64,000 nucleotides of DNA from Setomelanomma holmii (GCA_010015745.1 ML978163.1:62001-126000); one strand, 5' to 3'. Positions 22,908 through 35,228 are shown, numbered from the stretch's first letter. The notes: generated by a model not told the origin, from the letters alone. Made by a program: numbers and translations.

Positions 22908-23886
22908 GCTGACAACTGAAGCTCAAAAACCCAGGTATGAACCACGGTACTGGATACTACCGGCCTGCCGCACGCTTTGTACCTCCACGAGAACCACGGT
23001 AACAACGCCGCAATCAGAGCTCATGTCTGTCTTGCCGAACGTTGATTACGTCATTGCTGCAGGAACGGCAGAACCACTCGGTCGTCCAATCAGGAATCTG
23101 TGTATTGGCATGCTGCATCTTGCTCGACGCTCAAGCGGAGGCGCTAAAGCGAGGTATGTAAAGACATTCGCAAGCCAGGTCGAATGGAGAAGGTGAATTG
23201 CATCTTGACCGGAGACCTGATGCGCGTGAGTAAAGGGCTACTGGCCATTGGTGGCGAGCAAACTCATCGGCCCTCTGGACGGATACGTCGATAGTTCGTG
23301 CATGTTCTCCCTGTCATAGAGTCGCAACCTCCTAATACAACGCATGCATTGAGGAAGCAATTCGAGTTTTCTGAGGAGTTGAGTGTGGTGTCGAAATCCA
23401 ATGGCTGGTGAAAAGGTCGAGAGCTACGAGTTTCGAGTGGGCGGGCGCAGGACCGTCTGGTGCCTTTCCCCTCCGATCCAAATCCATACCCCAGACAATT
23501 CCACCCCTCTATTTGCTGCTTCTTTCGACCCCGAAGAACAAGTAATGGCAATGCGACAACTTCCTCCATCAATGCAAACTGCAATGAGCCTTAGCTTTGA
23601 GCGTGTTGCTCACTTGCGCGTTCGATGGTCTGCGCGTCAGCGCACGAGCTGAAGGCGCAGGCACCAGACTACAGCGGCTACCAAGGCGAAGCGGAGGCTT
23701 TGTGACACCACGATTCCGACCACGGTGTATAACAGCGTGAGCGACTGCTATGTAGTAAATGTTAAGGTAGGCACGATTGACCCCAGTAAGTAGGAGAAAG
23801 CACAACGGCAAAATACAATACCTGCCACACAAGTGTTCAGCACCCAACGCGAACAGTGCTTCCGAGCCCACAACGTCAACGACAAA
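22908..23886. other. intergenic, nothing recognised
   Basis: Divergent promoter region between the phosphatase and the FAD monooxygenase. No further feature seen. Confidence 0.4.
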
Positions 23887-25261
23887 ATGATACCCAAGAT
23901 AGCCATCATCGGCGCAGGCCCAGGGGGCAGGTGAGTAGTCCATGTACGAACTGACCGTGAGATATATACTGACTTCGTATCTCCACCTTTGCAGTATGCT
24001 TGCTCGCCTTCTTCACGTTCAGAACATTCACTGCACCATCTTCGAGGGAGAAACATCAATGAATGTTCGCGCGCAAGGCGGCACGCTTGACCTACGAGCA
24101 AAAACGGGCTTACTGGCCATCAAGGAGGCCGGCCTTTGGGACACATTCCAGCAACACGCACGGTACGATGGCGAGGCACTACTCGTCACAGATAAGAACC
24201 TCACGACGTGGATGCGACGATCTCAAGGCGCTCCAGACCAGAAGAGAAGCGTAGGAGAGGCACCAGAGATTGATCGAAGCGACTTGAGGAATATATTGCT
24301 TCAAAGCATTCCGAAAGAGTGCATACGGTGGGGCATGAAGCTCGCACATGTGGAAGAGTCGGGTGAAGGGTGCGAATTGCATTTTTCGAACGGCGATGTG
24401 GAGCGTGGTTACGACCTCATCATCGGTTGCGATGGCGCGTTCAGCAAAACGAGAACTTTGCTCAGCTCAGAGCAGCCATTCTACACTGGACTCGGTGGCT
24501 GGACGATGCAAATACCTGACGCAAAGACCAATGCGCCAGACATTTACAAGTTTGTCAATCGAGGGAGCGTATTTGCGTACAGCGATGGCAAAAGCATGTC
24601 CATTCAGCAATTGTCTTCTGGTAATATCTGGGTTTCTACCTACCGGCCTCGCATCGAGGAAGACCCGCGTGCATCAGACCTCAAAGTTGGTGATCTTGCA
24701 AGTGTGAAGAAGGAATTGATGTTACAATACAAAAATTGGGCTCCCGAGCTCCAGGCAGTTTTGCTGCAGACCCAAGGAGACGCGGTTTGGAGGTCGCTAT
24801 ATATGTGAGCACGGTCAAGTATATGCTCTCTAAGGGCAGCACACTGATTCGACTTCAACAGGCTGCCCGTCGGCTTCATCTGGCCACACAAGAAAGGCAT
24901 TACTCTCCTAGGCGATGCAGCGCACCTGATGACCCCATTCGCCGGCATTGGCGTCAATACTGCTTTCTACGACGCCCTTTTACTTTCCCGCGAGATTGTC
25001 AAGTTCACGACGTCGAAACAGCAAAGCGATCTGGACGACCACGTTATGAAGTACGAGAAAGAGATGTTCAAGCACGCACACGAAGCACAGGCACTTACGT
25101 ATGGCTGCATGAAAGACATGTTCCTGACTAAGGGCGCGCCGAGAACGACGATCGAATCATGGATTTTGAGACATGCAAAGGCAGATATGCCGGCTTGGTC
25201 ACATCCATTCTTGACGGTGCTTGCGTATACGGTATTCTGGGTATACAAATGGTTCGTGTGA
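23887..25261 (+). CDS. FAD-dependent monooxygenase (TetX/aromatic hydroxylase type)
   Basis: A 417-residue class A flavoprotein monooxygenase. Exons are 23887-23930, 23995-24804 and 24862-25261 (GT-AG introns of 64 and 57 bp). The short first exon supplies MIPKIAIIGAGPGG, and the splice adds SMLARLL, completing the GxGxxG fold. The second FAD motif is GCDGAFSKTR and the third is LLGDAAHLMTPFAGIGVN. The NAD(P)H-related DLRAKTG region is present near residue 50. The layout matches TetX-like and zeaxanthin-epoxidase-like hydroxylases of fungi. The C-terminus is hydrophobic (FLTVLAYTVFWVYKWFV) and could be membrane-associated. Its 3' end lies only about 75 bp from that of the GH12 gene on the other strand. 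The substrate is unknown. Confidence 0.92.
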
Positions 25262-25336
25262 TAATGTACTGATTCAGATATCTACCTAGCGACTAGTATT
25301 GCTTCATTGTCAAACCAACCACTTGCTTCCCTCCTC

Positions 25337-26176
25337 CTAGGTCTGCGTCAGGCTGTACGCAGAGGTCGTGAGCACTGCGTTGGTACCACTGAAAGGCTCG
25401 GTACCCGCGCCAGCCGACTGCAATATCTGGCTCGTCGGCATGCCCTGCTTGCTTGTCAAGTATTTGATGAAGTCATTCAGATCGCCCTTAAAGCTCTTGA
25501 CTTCGCTCGCCGCGACAAAGCTGAACACATTCATCTGTCCGTTCTTGCCATTGTACAACTTCCAGCTGCTACCAGCCAGGGTGACCGTCGCAATCGGGCT
25601 TCCGGTCGAGCTGATAGGGCCCGCGCCACCGAGCGCAGTCAACCAGATCATGATCTCGTACTCGGCGGAGCCACTGGCGGTGGATGAGGTGAACAGGTCG
25701 TAGGCTACGTCTGCGACGATTGAGGACCCGCTGTAGGACCATGTCCATGTTGACGGAAGGGTGTTGATGGATGAGAGAGCCTTTTGGGTGATCTTGGTCA
25801 CCACGTTGGCATAGGACTTGACGTGCCCGGCACTATGATACCTCAGTTGAGGTAACAAGGGAACAAATGGAGGGAGACATACCCGCCAGCCCAACTCCAC
25901 TTAGTGTGCCACTTGAGCGTAGTTCCACTCAGGCCATCGACACCTGTGCATTGCGAGCCGGAGGTGGCATCGGCTTGACCCCAGAGGTTCTGATGACGGT
26001 CAGTATCGAGTTCAAAATCTAGTGTGACTTGGCTGACGAACGTTATACACAGTGTAGGTGCCGGTGACCGTCGAGTCCCATTGGCCACAGAAGTCGGCCC
26101 GCTTCTGAATCGTCGCGGTGGGTACCGCTAATGCGAGGGCAGCAGTACTGGCCAGAGTAAGAAGAGAGAGCTTCAT
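25337..26176 (-). CDS. GH12 endoglucanase/xyloglucanase, secreted
   Basis: A 245-residue glycoside hydrolase family 12 enzyme. Exons are 26176-26042, 25989-25883 and 25832-25337 with GT-AG introns of 52 and 50 bp. A signal peptide (MKLSLLTLASTAALALAVP) and a basic processing site (QKRAD) precede the mature start FCGQWD, typical of the family. The nucleophile glutamate is in SAEYEIMIWL and the acid/base glutamate in GAGTEPFSG; NLWGQ and WSWAGG are also family marks. Expected to cleave beta-1,4-glucan or xyloglucan in plant cell walls. The gene is convergent with the FAD monooxygenase. Confidence 0.94.
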
Positions 26177-28168
26177 GATGAGTTTCTTTGCGAGCTTTGC
26201 AGGTACAGCTAGGTGAGGTGATCAGACTGGTGGCTGAAAAGCCTCGGAAACTTTGAACGCCTTTAAGTACAATACTGAACTTGGGACACAGCAAGCCATG
26301 TCGCGCCAAAACTCAAAAGAAATGACAGGAGCAGTGTAGCACCGGAGAATTGAGATTGAACTCCACCTCCATTGTTTGAAGTGGTTGTACGTGTCGACGA
26401 AGCTATACCACGACCAGACCCATCTCCTCTATGTCGATCATTGATGCTAGGCGGATCGCATTGCCGCTAGCGTAAGGAGAGCGAGCATTCGAGCATTTTA
26501 GTCCGTGCTGTGGTCGGATTGGTGGGCTTTCACTCGCAAAGTGTATACCAGTCGGTCGATATTTCTAGTGCCGGTGGCTAAACAACGATGGAGGAACTTC
26601 GAGCAAACACTAGGTGATGCTTCCGCTCCCTTTTTGGAGTCCTACGCGGTACTTGTCGGATGCTAAAATACTCCGATGCCAGGATGTGATAGAGCGGACA
26701 GGGATTCCCCACAAGTAGGTGAAGGCCTCTGAAACATTGTGCCGAGATTTGATTGATGTAAACACAGCATGACCGAAGCATTCGCCATGTTTCTCCGGGT
26801 CCTGGCGCACTCCCGTTAACGCCTGGCGAGCAGTATGCTCATTTCACCGGGTACTCCTCGGAAGGCATACGATTCGCTGGAACGCAATGGATCGCGTTGT
26901 GTGGTCAGCTTCCATGCTTAGGACTGGTAGGTACAATGAACATACTTGTTGCTAGGGCGCATCTCTCTACAAAGATTAGAAGTGCAGTCAGCGATTTTTG
27001 GCATGAGATTGAGCCCAAAGTTGCTATAATGGTCGTGTCGTGGTGCCGCACCATTCAGACGGGCCACGTGACGCTCATTAGCGTAAACCCGTCGCGCCGG
27101 AAGCGACGCAAGCTACTTCTCATCGAAGTGTTCTTTCATCCTCCTCCTATTGTGCATCATCAGCACAGCACACAAGGATGTACCTGGGCATCTGCAAACG
27201 CAACGCCACGCCGCCGGATCAAGCGCCGTGCTCTTTGAATGTGAACTTCCCGGTCCTCCTCTTCGAAAGAAGCCCCAACCCCTACCCCACCGCAGTTACC
27301 ATACAGGCCAAAGTGAAGCCAGTGGCTTTTCAAGGCAAGCTGATGGGGGACGACCACTGTAAAAGCACGGAAAGCCAGAGACGTTTCTAGCGCTGGCTGC
27401 AGTCGGCTTAGCGACGTCTAGAGACATGACATGGAACAGGTCTCGTGTTTCACGCCAAGAGTGTTTGCAACTCCAGTTCGACACCGATGAAGCTGCACAG
27501 CCACAACTATCATAGCTGCCTGTTTTGAGTGTGGACGATAGAATTCGACAGGCCTCGCAGAACTTTGTGAGGCGTCCACGTTTCTTATGAGCTGCCGGCT
27601 CACCGCCTGAAACGCGCGTGCTGTCGCAACGAGCACAAAAGGCGCTCTCATCGGTCTCATCTGAGTCGCAAGCTAAGCTTCGTGGCACAGCGATAAGCTT
27701 TCGTTCCCCCACAGCTTACAAACAGTCTGCCAATAGCAACCTTAGGCTCTCTATTTACAGCTCGGCTATCCCACTTCGTAAGGAGCCGAACCAAGCTCAG
27801 CCTCACTAGCCCGAAGCTTGGCTGTGCTGATGCTTACCGTGCGTCGCCTGTGCCAACCACATCTCCCGGCTGGGTTAGTTCCGGGTTACTCTGTGGCGCG
27901 TCTCAGAGTGCTGTGAGTGGACTACATTTTTGGACTCGATTGGTGATGAGGATGGCGTTGCTGAATTGTCAGATTCCTGACCGCTGAGCCTGGACCCCTA
28001 ATGAAAGGGAAAGGGTACTTCCGTTCGCAGGAGGACCTGACATCCGGGTTGAAAGCACGCTTGGAGTATATCATCTTTGTGTGCCTGCGATCTTGGGTTG
28101 TCTACTCTCATCCTACCACTCCAACCTTGATTCAGTAATAGTAATCTATCCTCGGACACATTCCCATC
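26177..28168. other. intergenic, about 2 kb, nothing recognised
   Basis: The largest gap in the window. One minus-strand frame of 138 codons (27296-27712) is Cys/Ser-rich but shows no family pattern, so it is not called. Confidence 0.4.
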
Positions 28169-29248
28169 ATGCGCTCCTCACTACTATACACAACAGCTCT
28201 TGCAGCTAGCACCACACTGGCCGCACCGGCTGGCAAACGCGACTTCTCTCCCGATAATGTGTACTTCCCTCTCGCCAATGGTTTTCCCAACCCTAGCCAA
28301 GACCAGACCCTACAAATCCAGATAGAAGCTCATGGAACCCTTCCCAATGGTCCACCTCCACCCACTCTCAGCCCCGAGGGCACCACGAACCTCCAACTCA
28401 TCGCCCTCAACGAGCTCTTCGAAGTCGCTTACTTCACTGAGCTTGTCTACAACGTAACAAATAAAGTGACAGGCTACGACCTCGGCTATGGCCACGAATA
28501 CGTCCTCGACTCGCTCAAATCCATCGTCGCCCAAGAAGAACTCCATCTCCTCAACGCCAACGGCGCACTCAAACACTTCAACGTAGACCCCATCCAGCCC
28601 TGCAAATACTCCTTTCCCGTCACCGACTTCCAATCCGCCATCGCTCTCGCGGGTACGTTCACCGACCTAGTTCTCGGCACGCTACAAGACGTGAACCAGA
28701 TCTTTGCGCAGAACGGAGATGCCGGGCTTGTTCGCGCGGTCAGCTCTGTCATCGGCAACGAGGCCGAACAAGAAGGCTTCTACCGCCTCGTGCAGAAAAA
28801 GAGACCGAGTGCACAGCCCTTCTTAACCACAGCGACAAGGGACTTTGCATTCACTGCGATCCAGTCCTTCACAATCCCTGGCTCCTGTCCTAATATCGCG
28901 ACCATCAAATTGAAGACCTTTAAGCCCCTCACCGTCGAATCTGCAAATATCAAACCCGCAACGCAAAGCATCAAGTTCAGCATCAACAAAGCCGACGCAG
29001 GCTTGTACCAACTCGACTCGTTCAGGGTAATCTTTATCAATGCGCAGAACGTGCCTGTGGTGAAGAAGTTGGACAATGTGCAGACGGGGCCTGAGAAGAC
29101 GACGTTTGAGGCGGCGTTTCCGTATGACGAGTTTGTCATGGATGGTTTGACGGTCGTGGCGGTTACGCAGGGCAAGGATAGTTTTGCGAGTGCGGATGAG
29201 GTTGCGGGTGCGGCGGTGTTTGGGCCGGGGTTGATTGAGCTGGATTGA
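28169..29248 (+). CDS. late sexual development (LsdA-like) ferritin-fold protein
   Basis: A 359-residue single-exon secreted protein. A signal peptide (MRSSLLYTTALAASTTLA) is followed by a propeptide-like KR site (AGKRDFSPD). Residues about 70-190 show the ferritin-like helical domain with ELFEVAYFTELV, GYGHEYVLDSLKSIVAQEELH and NEAEQEGFYRLVQ, carrying the regularly spaced Glu/His residues expected. The C-terminal 100 residues form a beta-rich domain (TFEAAFPYDEFVMDGLTVV). Family members are annotated as late sexual development proteins in Aspergillus relatives; biochemical activity is unknown. The frame is intact and the ATG at 28169 gives the signal peptide. The last 200 bases are markedly G-rich on the coding strand compared with the first part. 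Confidence 0.88.
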   Translation: MRSSLLYTTALAASTTLAAPAGKRDFSPDNVYFPLANGFPNPSQDQTLQIQIEAHGTLPNGPPPPTLSPEGTTNLQLIALNELFEVAYFTELVYNVTNKVTGYDLGYGHEYVLDSLKSIVAQEELHLLNANGALKHFNVDPIQPCKYSFPVTDFQSAIALAGTFTDLVLGTLQDVNQIFAQNGDAGLVRAVSSVIGNEAEQEGFYRLVQKKRPSAQPFLTTATRDFAFTAIQSFTIPGSCPNIATIKLKTFKPLTVESANIKPATQSIKFSINKADAGLYQLDSFRVIFINAQNVPVVKKLDNVQTGPEKTTFEAAFPYDEFVMDGLTVVAVTQGKDSFASADEVAGAAVFGPGLIELD

Positions 29249-29769
29249 GTGGGTGGGCTGGTGTATGGGGTCGGAAATGTGAGAGGCTCGGTGCGCATAG
29301 CGATGGCGTTGGATGTATTCTTGGTCTGACTTGTGTGTAAATTGCCCTTGGGGTATAATCACTTTGAATTGTAATGTTTATACATGTCTCTCAGGACCGC
29401 TCTTTCATGTTTGTTCTATGGTGACAAAAAGGTCGATTGGACTTGTCTGACTTTACTTCCTGTTCTGGACTGAACGCTGTTCGAAGTCACTCTCAATAGG
29501 TTGAAAACGATCCTCATACACTACCACGGCCTCGATCCTCACGCCGAGATGCAATGTTCGACAGTCAACATCTTATTGTCCCAATACACCACACAACAAA
29601 CGACAAACAGCATTCACTTCACTTCACTTCACTTCACCACACCCCACCAATCTCCCATCCTCACTACCCTTAACCCCCTCTTCCCACCCCAATCGCACCA
29701 CCTCGACACTGACATCCTACCACACCCTCTCAATCTCCACCTTGACATACCCGGAGTTCAGCCACAACC
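29249..29769. other. intergenic with pyrimidine-rich leader
   Basis: No gene. The stretch from 29560 to 29769 is C/A/T-rich on the plus strand and contains a CACTT microsatellite; it probably forms the promoter and 5' leader of the next gene. Confidence 0.45.
29614..29638. repeat. short pentanucleotide (cactt) repeat
   Basis: About five units of cactt upstream of the gene at 29770. Confidence 0.85.
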
Positions 29770-30478
29770 ATGTGCGACCCTCCTTACACGCCCTTCCCTC
29801 GGTCGCACACTCAGCAGGAGACTCCCCCACCACCATACTCCGGCTTCCGCAATCCCTCCACGCCAAATGGCCTCGGTCCTACACGTCGGCCAGGCACCGC
29901 TTCGAGTGCGCAAGATGCGGCTTTGCCTCCCGTAACCGCACCGATACCGACGGATAGTGCGTGGGCGAGTGATACACCGCTTCCTTGTGCATCTCAGCCT
30001 CACAAACACTCCCATCTAGCGGTCGAATCAGCACCCCAAGAACTTTTGCTTGGAGCGATCGCACCGATTCCCGAACCCGAAACAGAAATATTTCCCGCAG
30101 ACTTACCGCCTCGTCCCGCAGCTACGCGGACAGCATGGCACCGTCTCCCAATACGATTCTATGTTTCTCCACGACCAAGGGTGCATGTATACGACGCTGA
30201 CATCGAGTTGGACACGCTACCTTCCCGTACCAACACAGCTCAACGCGAAGATCTTGTTTCGTCTGAGCCTGTGCGGGCATCTAATTCTCGGCGTCAGGCG
30301 AGACGTAAGTCATTTTACAACCAGCAACAAGTGTGCAGACTAACGTGCTATAGAACTGCACTGCAGACAAGGCTGGCGGCGCGTCCTATGTTCTGTGAAG
30401 ATTGTGGTTGCGGTGTTGATAGTGGTTGCGTTTTGGATGTTTATTATACTCGGCGCAACGGGACGGTTCAAGACATGA
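29770..30478 (+). CDS. hypothetical proline-rich protein with a C-terminal membrane anchor
   Basis: Exons 29770-30304 and 30354-30478 give 219 residues. The unspliced frame also stays open, but splicing the 49-bp GT-AG intron creates a clear hydrophobic segment near the C-terminus (VKIVVAVLIVVAFWMFIIL), flanked by basic residues (GWRRVL before, GRFKT after). The N-terminal two thirds are rich in Pro/Thr/Ser (TQQETPPPPYSGF, PPVTAPIPTD) and contain a DIELDTLPSR motif. It is likely a tail-anchored or single-pass membrane protein facing the cytosol. I do not recognise a family. The layout resembles the small membrane proteins at 49333 and 50389. Confidence 0.62.
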
Positions 30479-31016
30479 ACGTCGGCTCCAACTCCGTGGT
30501 TTGATAGAGAGATTGTAATGACTTTGTCAAGGGAAGAGTGATGGCGACGAAAGCGAGATGGGCCTGGGGGCTGAGAATGAGGGCGGAGCGAGCGTATGGC
30601 GGGCGCGATGAGCGAAATTGAGGAATGGAGACGAACGATGTCGATAGATGAAGTTACAGTTATGAGGTTGATTATTAGGGTTCCGGGTCATCTTGAGCTG
30701 CCAAAGCCATGACTGGAGGTGTCTATATCGAGCGTGAAAAGAGACGCTAAGCGAGAGAAGGCGGAAAGTGCTGGTGAACTACAATGGAAGTAGAATGGAC
30801 AAGTAAAGGAACAAAAAAATCGAAACAGAATAGGATGTACAGGAATGGGGATAGACGCCTATCCGTCTCAGATGGCAACCCTCCTTTTCCCAAAATGATT
30901 CGCAATTGCAAATCTTGACAAGCCTGCCGCCACTGTACAACGCCACCCTAACTATCGCTTCTAGTGATAAAGCGCCGCATTGGTCGAATGAATGGATTCT
31001 CTTCTGGGCTGCTGTC
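30479..31016. other. intergenic, nothing recognised
   Basis: 3' regions of two convergent genes. No coding pattern. Confidence 0.4.
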
Positions 31017-31985
31017 TTACTCGCTGTGTGGACTGCGCGGTAGTCCTGCCTGTCGTCTCGCCTCCCGGTCGCCCTCTGCAAGCCACTGGCTTGCCTTGAC
31101 CATTTGCACGACATTGATGTACTGCTTCACGATCATGATTGGCGCGGACGTCAAGGTCAGGATCCACGGAACTGTCGAATCCATCTTGTTTGCGCGTGCC
31201 ATCTCCATAGCGCCTGCTGACCACGGGCTTGTGAAGAACATGGAAGGTTTGGGTGCGGCTGGCGAGCCAGGCTGAATGGAGGACGGGGTCTGCTTGTCTC
31301 CGAGGAGGGTGGGCGAGAGAAGCGGCGAGCTGAAGGAGAGGAGGTAGAGGGCGATGAAGAAGAGTTCGTTCATGGCGCAGAAGGTAAAGAGTACTTTCTG
31401 TGGGGTTGTTAGTATACACGAGCACCCCATTGAGAAGCCGAAATGCGCACGTTGTTGGAATAGTACTGCTTCAAGATCCAGCTTCGGCTCTCATCCACGT
31501 TCTTGTGGCTCTGGCCGCTGCCTCCCATGCTCAGAGTGGCGTACATATGCATGTAATGGCTCGCCAGGTCCAGAGAAATAAGACCTTGGAACACAATGCT
31601 CCAGCGCGGAAACGCTTGCGCCAGGAAGACCAGCAAACACGACGTTGTGCACCTGTCAGTCACCATGTCCAAAACGGCACCAAACTTTGTGGACTGCTGG
31701 AAGCGGCGGGCGGCGTAGCCATCGAGGGCGTCTAGAAGACACGATACACTGTAGAGAAGCGAGCAAGTGCGCGGGTGCAGTGGCATGTAGTAGAGGGAGG
31801 CCAGGGCGAGGACGATGCGCGAGTAGCCTGGAACGGTCAGCGAGAATTGACAGGGCCAGAGGAAGAGACGAACCAATCAGATTTGGAATGAAGAGGAAGA
31901 TGTTCTCCTTGGGCAGCTCTCGCGCCGGCGTTGACGGCTTTACAGTCGTGCCATTGCCGTTGGCGCGCTTCTGTACGGCTGTCAT
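31017..31985 (-). CDS. PIS1: CDP-diacylglycerol-inositol 3-phosphatidyltransferase
   Basis: Makes phosphatidylinositol from CDP-diacylglycerol and inositol in the ER membrane. Exons are 31985-31874, 31827-31451 and 31397-31017 (introns of 46 and 53 bp), giving 289 residues. The CDP-alcohol phosphotransferase signature D-G-x2-A-R-x8-G-x3-D-x3-D is complete (DALDGYAARR, then FGAVLDMVTD). N-terminal ENIFLFIPNLIGYSRI is the typical PIS start, and KNVDESRSWILKQYY the typical loop. Several membrane helices follow, including LFFIALYLLSF and APIMIVKQYINVV. The protein is somewhat longer than yeast Pis1 because of N- and C-terminal hydrophilic extensions. It is an essential gene in other fungi and is intact here. 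Confidence 0.95.
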
Positions 31986-32779
31986 GGCGTGTGCTTGTGT
32001 ATATCTTCTGCAGTCTTGCGCGATGATTGCCCCAATCTTACTCCACGTGTCGCTGCGAGTATCGCGTTGCCCCGCTTTCTGTGCTCTCGTGTATGAAGCT
32101 GTGGTGTGGTTTGTTGCTTCCTGGCCTTCTTGGTCGCGACTTCCGTGTTGTGGTAAGCGTGACGTTGAGTTGCGCTACAAGTCGAATATGAGTTCCTGTG
32201 AGGCTCGAGAAGCTCCTGGTACGCGTAGAAGTAGAGACACTCGAGTGTGAGGGCTGCGAGAAGCGTTTGAGTGTCGTGTGGGTCTCGGGCAGAAAGTTGT
32301 CCTGGCGGAATGCTTATCGGCCGATAACGAAGCTCAGGAGCTAGGAAAGCAGGGGTCGGGTCTTGGTACGACGGCGGGGCAGATAGGCACGAAGAAGGAG
32401 CGTGTGGTGGGAGAAGGAGACGTGGAGGAGCGTTTGTATATTGAGCAGATATGTATGAGAGCGATGCCTTGGTCAGAAGGCATCAGGGAATATCATCTCG
32501 TCCGCTCCGCCAGCTCCCGGCTATGCGGCCTAGCCCTAAAAGGGGCCGTTCTTGGCAGTGGAGCTTCTGGTACGCGTAGCCGAGCAGGGACACCCTTCTA
32601 AGATAGTGAGATGGAGACATGCTCCGATCATCTCGTGGACGCATAACTATACGATCGAGTATTGTTGCTGCAGTGCTACATAATCCGCATGAACGTGTTG
32701 CAGCGTCCTGGCTGGCCTCGGAACACTTCGAAATTGCTGTCTGCTAGCATTGTAAGTAACCAATACTATACAGACACGC
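31986..32779. other. intergenic, nothing recognised
   Basis: Promoter side of PIS1 and the 3' region of DRS1. Two near-identical 17-mers ending in ctggtacgcgtag occur at about 32212 and 32566; their meaning is unknown. Confidence 0.4.
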
Positions 32780-35228
32780 CTATCGTCCAGAAACCTTGCT
32801 GATCTTCTTCGACTTGCTCTTCGCATGCGCGTGCTTCTCCTTCGCCTTCCTGGTGTCCAAGCCTCTCTCATCCTTGCCCTTCTTCCAGATTTTACCTTCC
32901 TTTCTGACGTCCTTGGCTTCCAGCTTCTTCTTGTCCTTTCCACTCAGCTTCTTTTTCTTCTGCTTGACAGACCCACCAGCCGGGCCATTCAGGGCGGCTG
33001 CACCTTTCTCACGCTGAGCGACTTTGTCCTTTTCAGACTCGAACCAAACACGCTTGGGCCGGGACTTGATCTCGTCCTCATGCTCAATCATATTGACCCC
33101 ACGCTTTAGGTCGCGCTCCGTGATGCTGAGTGCTCGTTCCTCCTTCTCCTCTTTGAGGACTTCCTCAATCTCACCTTCGAGCTCGCGAATCTTCCCCATC
33201 CACCTCTCCGTCTCCTCGGAGGGAACTTGGCGGCTGACAACTCTGGCTCCTTGATCACGCGAAGCTTTGACAGCTTGCTTGACAATCTTGCGATCGGGCT
33301 CTGCAGCCAGCGTGCATGCACGACCACTCCTTCCGGCACGAGCGGTACGACCGACACGATGGAGGTAGATTTCGTGGGTCTGAGGCGCTTCGTAGTTGAT
33401 GACAGTCGATACGTTCTTGATATCGAGACCACGAGAAGCGACATCGGTGGCGAGCAAATACGATGACTTGCCTGAGCGGAAGGATTCTACAGATTGAATA
33501 CGCTGTAACATGTTAGCGAAGCATCAAAGGCTCCCTGCGCATACAACTTACTTGTTCCTGGCTCATGTTACCGTGAAGCTCACTCGCCTTCATGCCACAG
33601 AGCGCGAAAACCACTCGGACTCTATGCGCCTCCTTTTTCTGCCTGAAGAATATGATGACTCTTTCCGTGTAGATCTTCTCGCAGATGTACATGAGATATG
33701 CAAGCCTCTTGTCCTCCTTGCCTTGTCTCAATCGGATGAACTCTTGCGTCAACCCAGCGACAGTATGCTTCTTTGCGTCGACCATGAGTCGCACAGGCTT
33801 GTCCATGCCGATGCGAATGAGCTTGTCGACTGTACTTGTCATCGTTGCTGAGAACAGCATTGTCTGTCGTGACTTAGGAATGGTTGTGAGAATTTCACTC
33901 AACTGGCTTTCGAAACCCTCCTCGAGCATACGATCGGCCTCATCGAGGACGAGAATCTCGAGATGTTCGACTTGGAAGGCAGCAGTGTTGTGCATATGAT
34001 CAATGAAACGACCTGGCGTGGCAATCACAACATCAGGTCTTGTCTTCAGCATCGCCTCTTGCTCGCGTGAAGAGAAACCACCAGCGAGAAGAGCAAATGT
34101 GATGTCCGTGAACGATGCAAGCTTGGTGGCGACGTTGAAGCACTGTACCGCCAACTCACGTGTTGGCATGAAGATAGCCACACGTGTGGTAGGGACCTTC
34201 TTCGGCCGGTACAGCAGACGTTCGAGGATGGGAATGAGGAAGGCGGCTGTTTTACCGGAACCAGTCTCGGCACCTCCCACGACGTCTTTGCCTTGCATCG
34301 CGATGGGTATAGTCTTAGACTGAATCGGCGTAGGCTCCGTGAACCCGATGGCTGCGAGACCTTTCTGAATGGGCCTGGACAGTGACATGGACTGGAAAGA
34401 CCCTGATAACTTTGCACCTTTCTTCTTCTTGACTCGCACGCTCTCCTCCGGCGCAAAGAAAGCCGCGGCCTTCTTCGCCTCCTCGGCATCCTCATCTTCA
34501 CTCCGGACATCGTCGTCCGTCTCCGCACCTTCCAGATCCATTGGGTGCGGCACAGCCGATAACTCCTCATCTGATGGGGCAGCATCGTCGTCATTCTCTG
34601 GTGCTTCTTCCTGTTCGTCGCGGTCTGAATCCGAATCACTGTCCGCACCCATACCGAAGCCGTCCTCTGCCAAAAGCTCGTCGTCGTCATCTTCGCCAAA
34701 ACCCTCAAAATTACCCTCTGAGTGGTCCGAATCACTTCCGGCATCTTCAACCGCCTCTTTATGACCTGCCTTTTTCCGTCTCCGCTCAATGATGTCGTCG
34801 ACGTCCACCGCGTTACTCTTGCTCTCCGCATTCTGATCCTTGGCGACAGTACCCTGATCGTTGCCCCAGCCATCAAATTCCTCTACGAAACCGGTGTCGA
34901 TGTCGCCGACAGCGAACTCAAAGTCGCTTGCAATATCATCGTTGGCGTCCACGTCTTCGCCAGGGTTGGGCATTTCGGGTTCGTCTTCGTCGGCTGGCAC
35001 CTTGGAGTCATCCGCGACCTGCTTTCCCTTTTTTGCTTTCTTCTCCTTCTTAGCCTTCTTGACATCTTTCGGCTTGATGTGTGCATCTGGATCCTCGGTA
35101 TGCTTCCGCTTCTTGCCCCGACCAGCTAGCTTTGCAGAGGCCGCTACTGCTTCCTCAGCGCCGCCATCGTCGGATACGTCGTCTTGGTCGGAGATTGTGA
35201 ACACAAAGTCGTCGTCGTGTGGCGCCAT
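32780..35228 (-). CDS. DRS1: DEAD-box RNA helicase Drs1-like, ribosome biogenesis
   Basis: A 799-residue nucleolar DEAD-box ATPase for 60S pre-ribosome assembly. Exons are 35228-33552 and 33502-32780 (GT-AG intron of 49 bp joining NMSQEQ to RIQSVE). The acidic N-terminus (about 1-270) precedes the Q motif FQSMSLSRPI...GFTEPTPIQ. Helicase motifs follow in order: AETGSGKTAAF, PTRELAVQ, TPGRFIDH, VLDEADRM, FSATMT, VIIFFRQKKEAHR, ATDVASRGLDI and HRVGRTARAGR. The C-terminus is lysine-rich (KQKKKKLSGKDKKK), as in Drs1. The start at 35228 (MAPHDDDFVFTISD) matches the family start. All motifs are intact. Confidence 0.95.

Noticed and set aside
27296..27712. 138-codon minus-strand Cys/Ser-rich frame
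   Set aside because: No recognisable domain, no signal peptide and no splice context; likely chance.
28310..29362. Several long minus-strand frames opposite the LsdA-like gene
   Set aside because: Antisense shadows of a clearly coding plus-strand gene with a signal peptide and family motifs.
32212..32582. Repeated ...ctggtacgcgtag 17-mers
   Set aside because: Only two imperfect short copies; insufficient for a functional claim.
34369..34764. 131-codon plus-strand Ser-rich frame
   Set aside because: Antisense shadow of the Asp/Glu-rich part of DRS1.
34046..34876. 276-codon minus-strand frame inside DRS1
   Set aside because: A shifted frame of the DRS1 acidic N-terminal region; Arg/Ser-rich low-complexity text with no family pattern.
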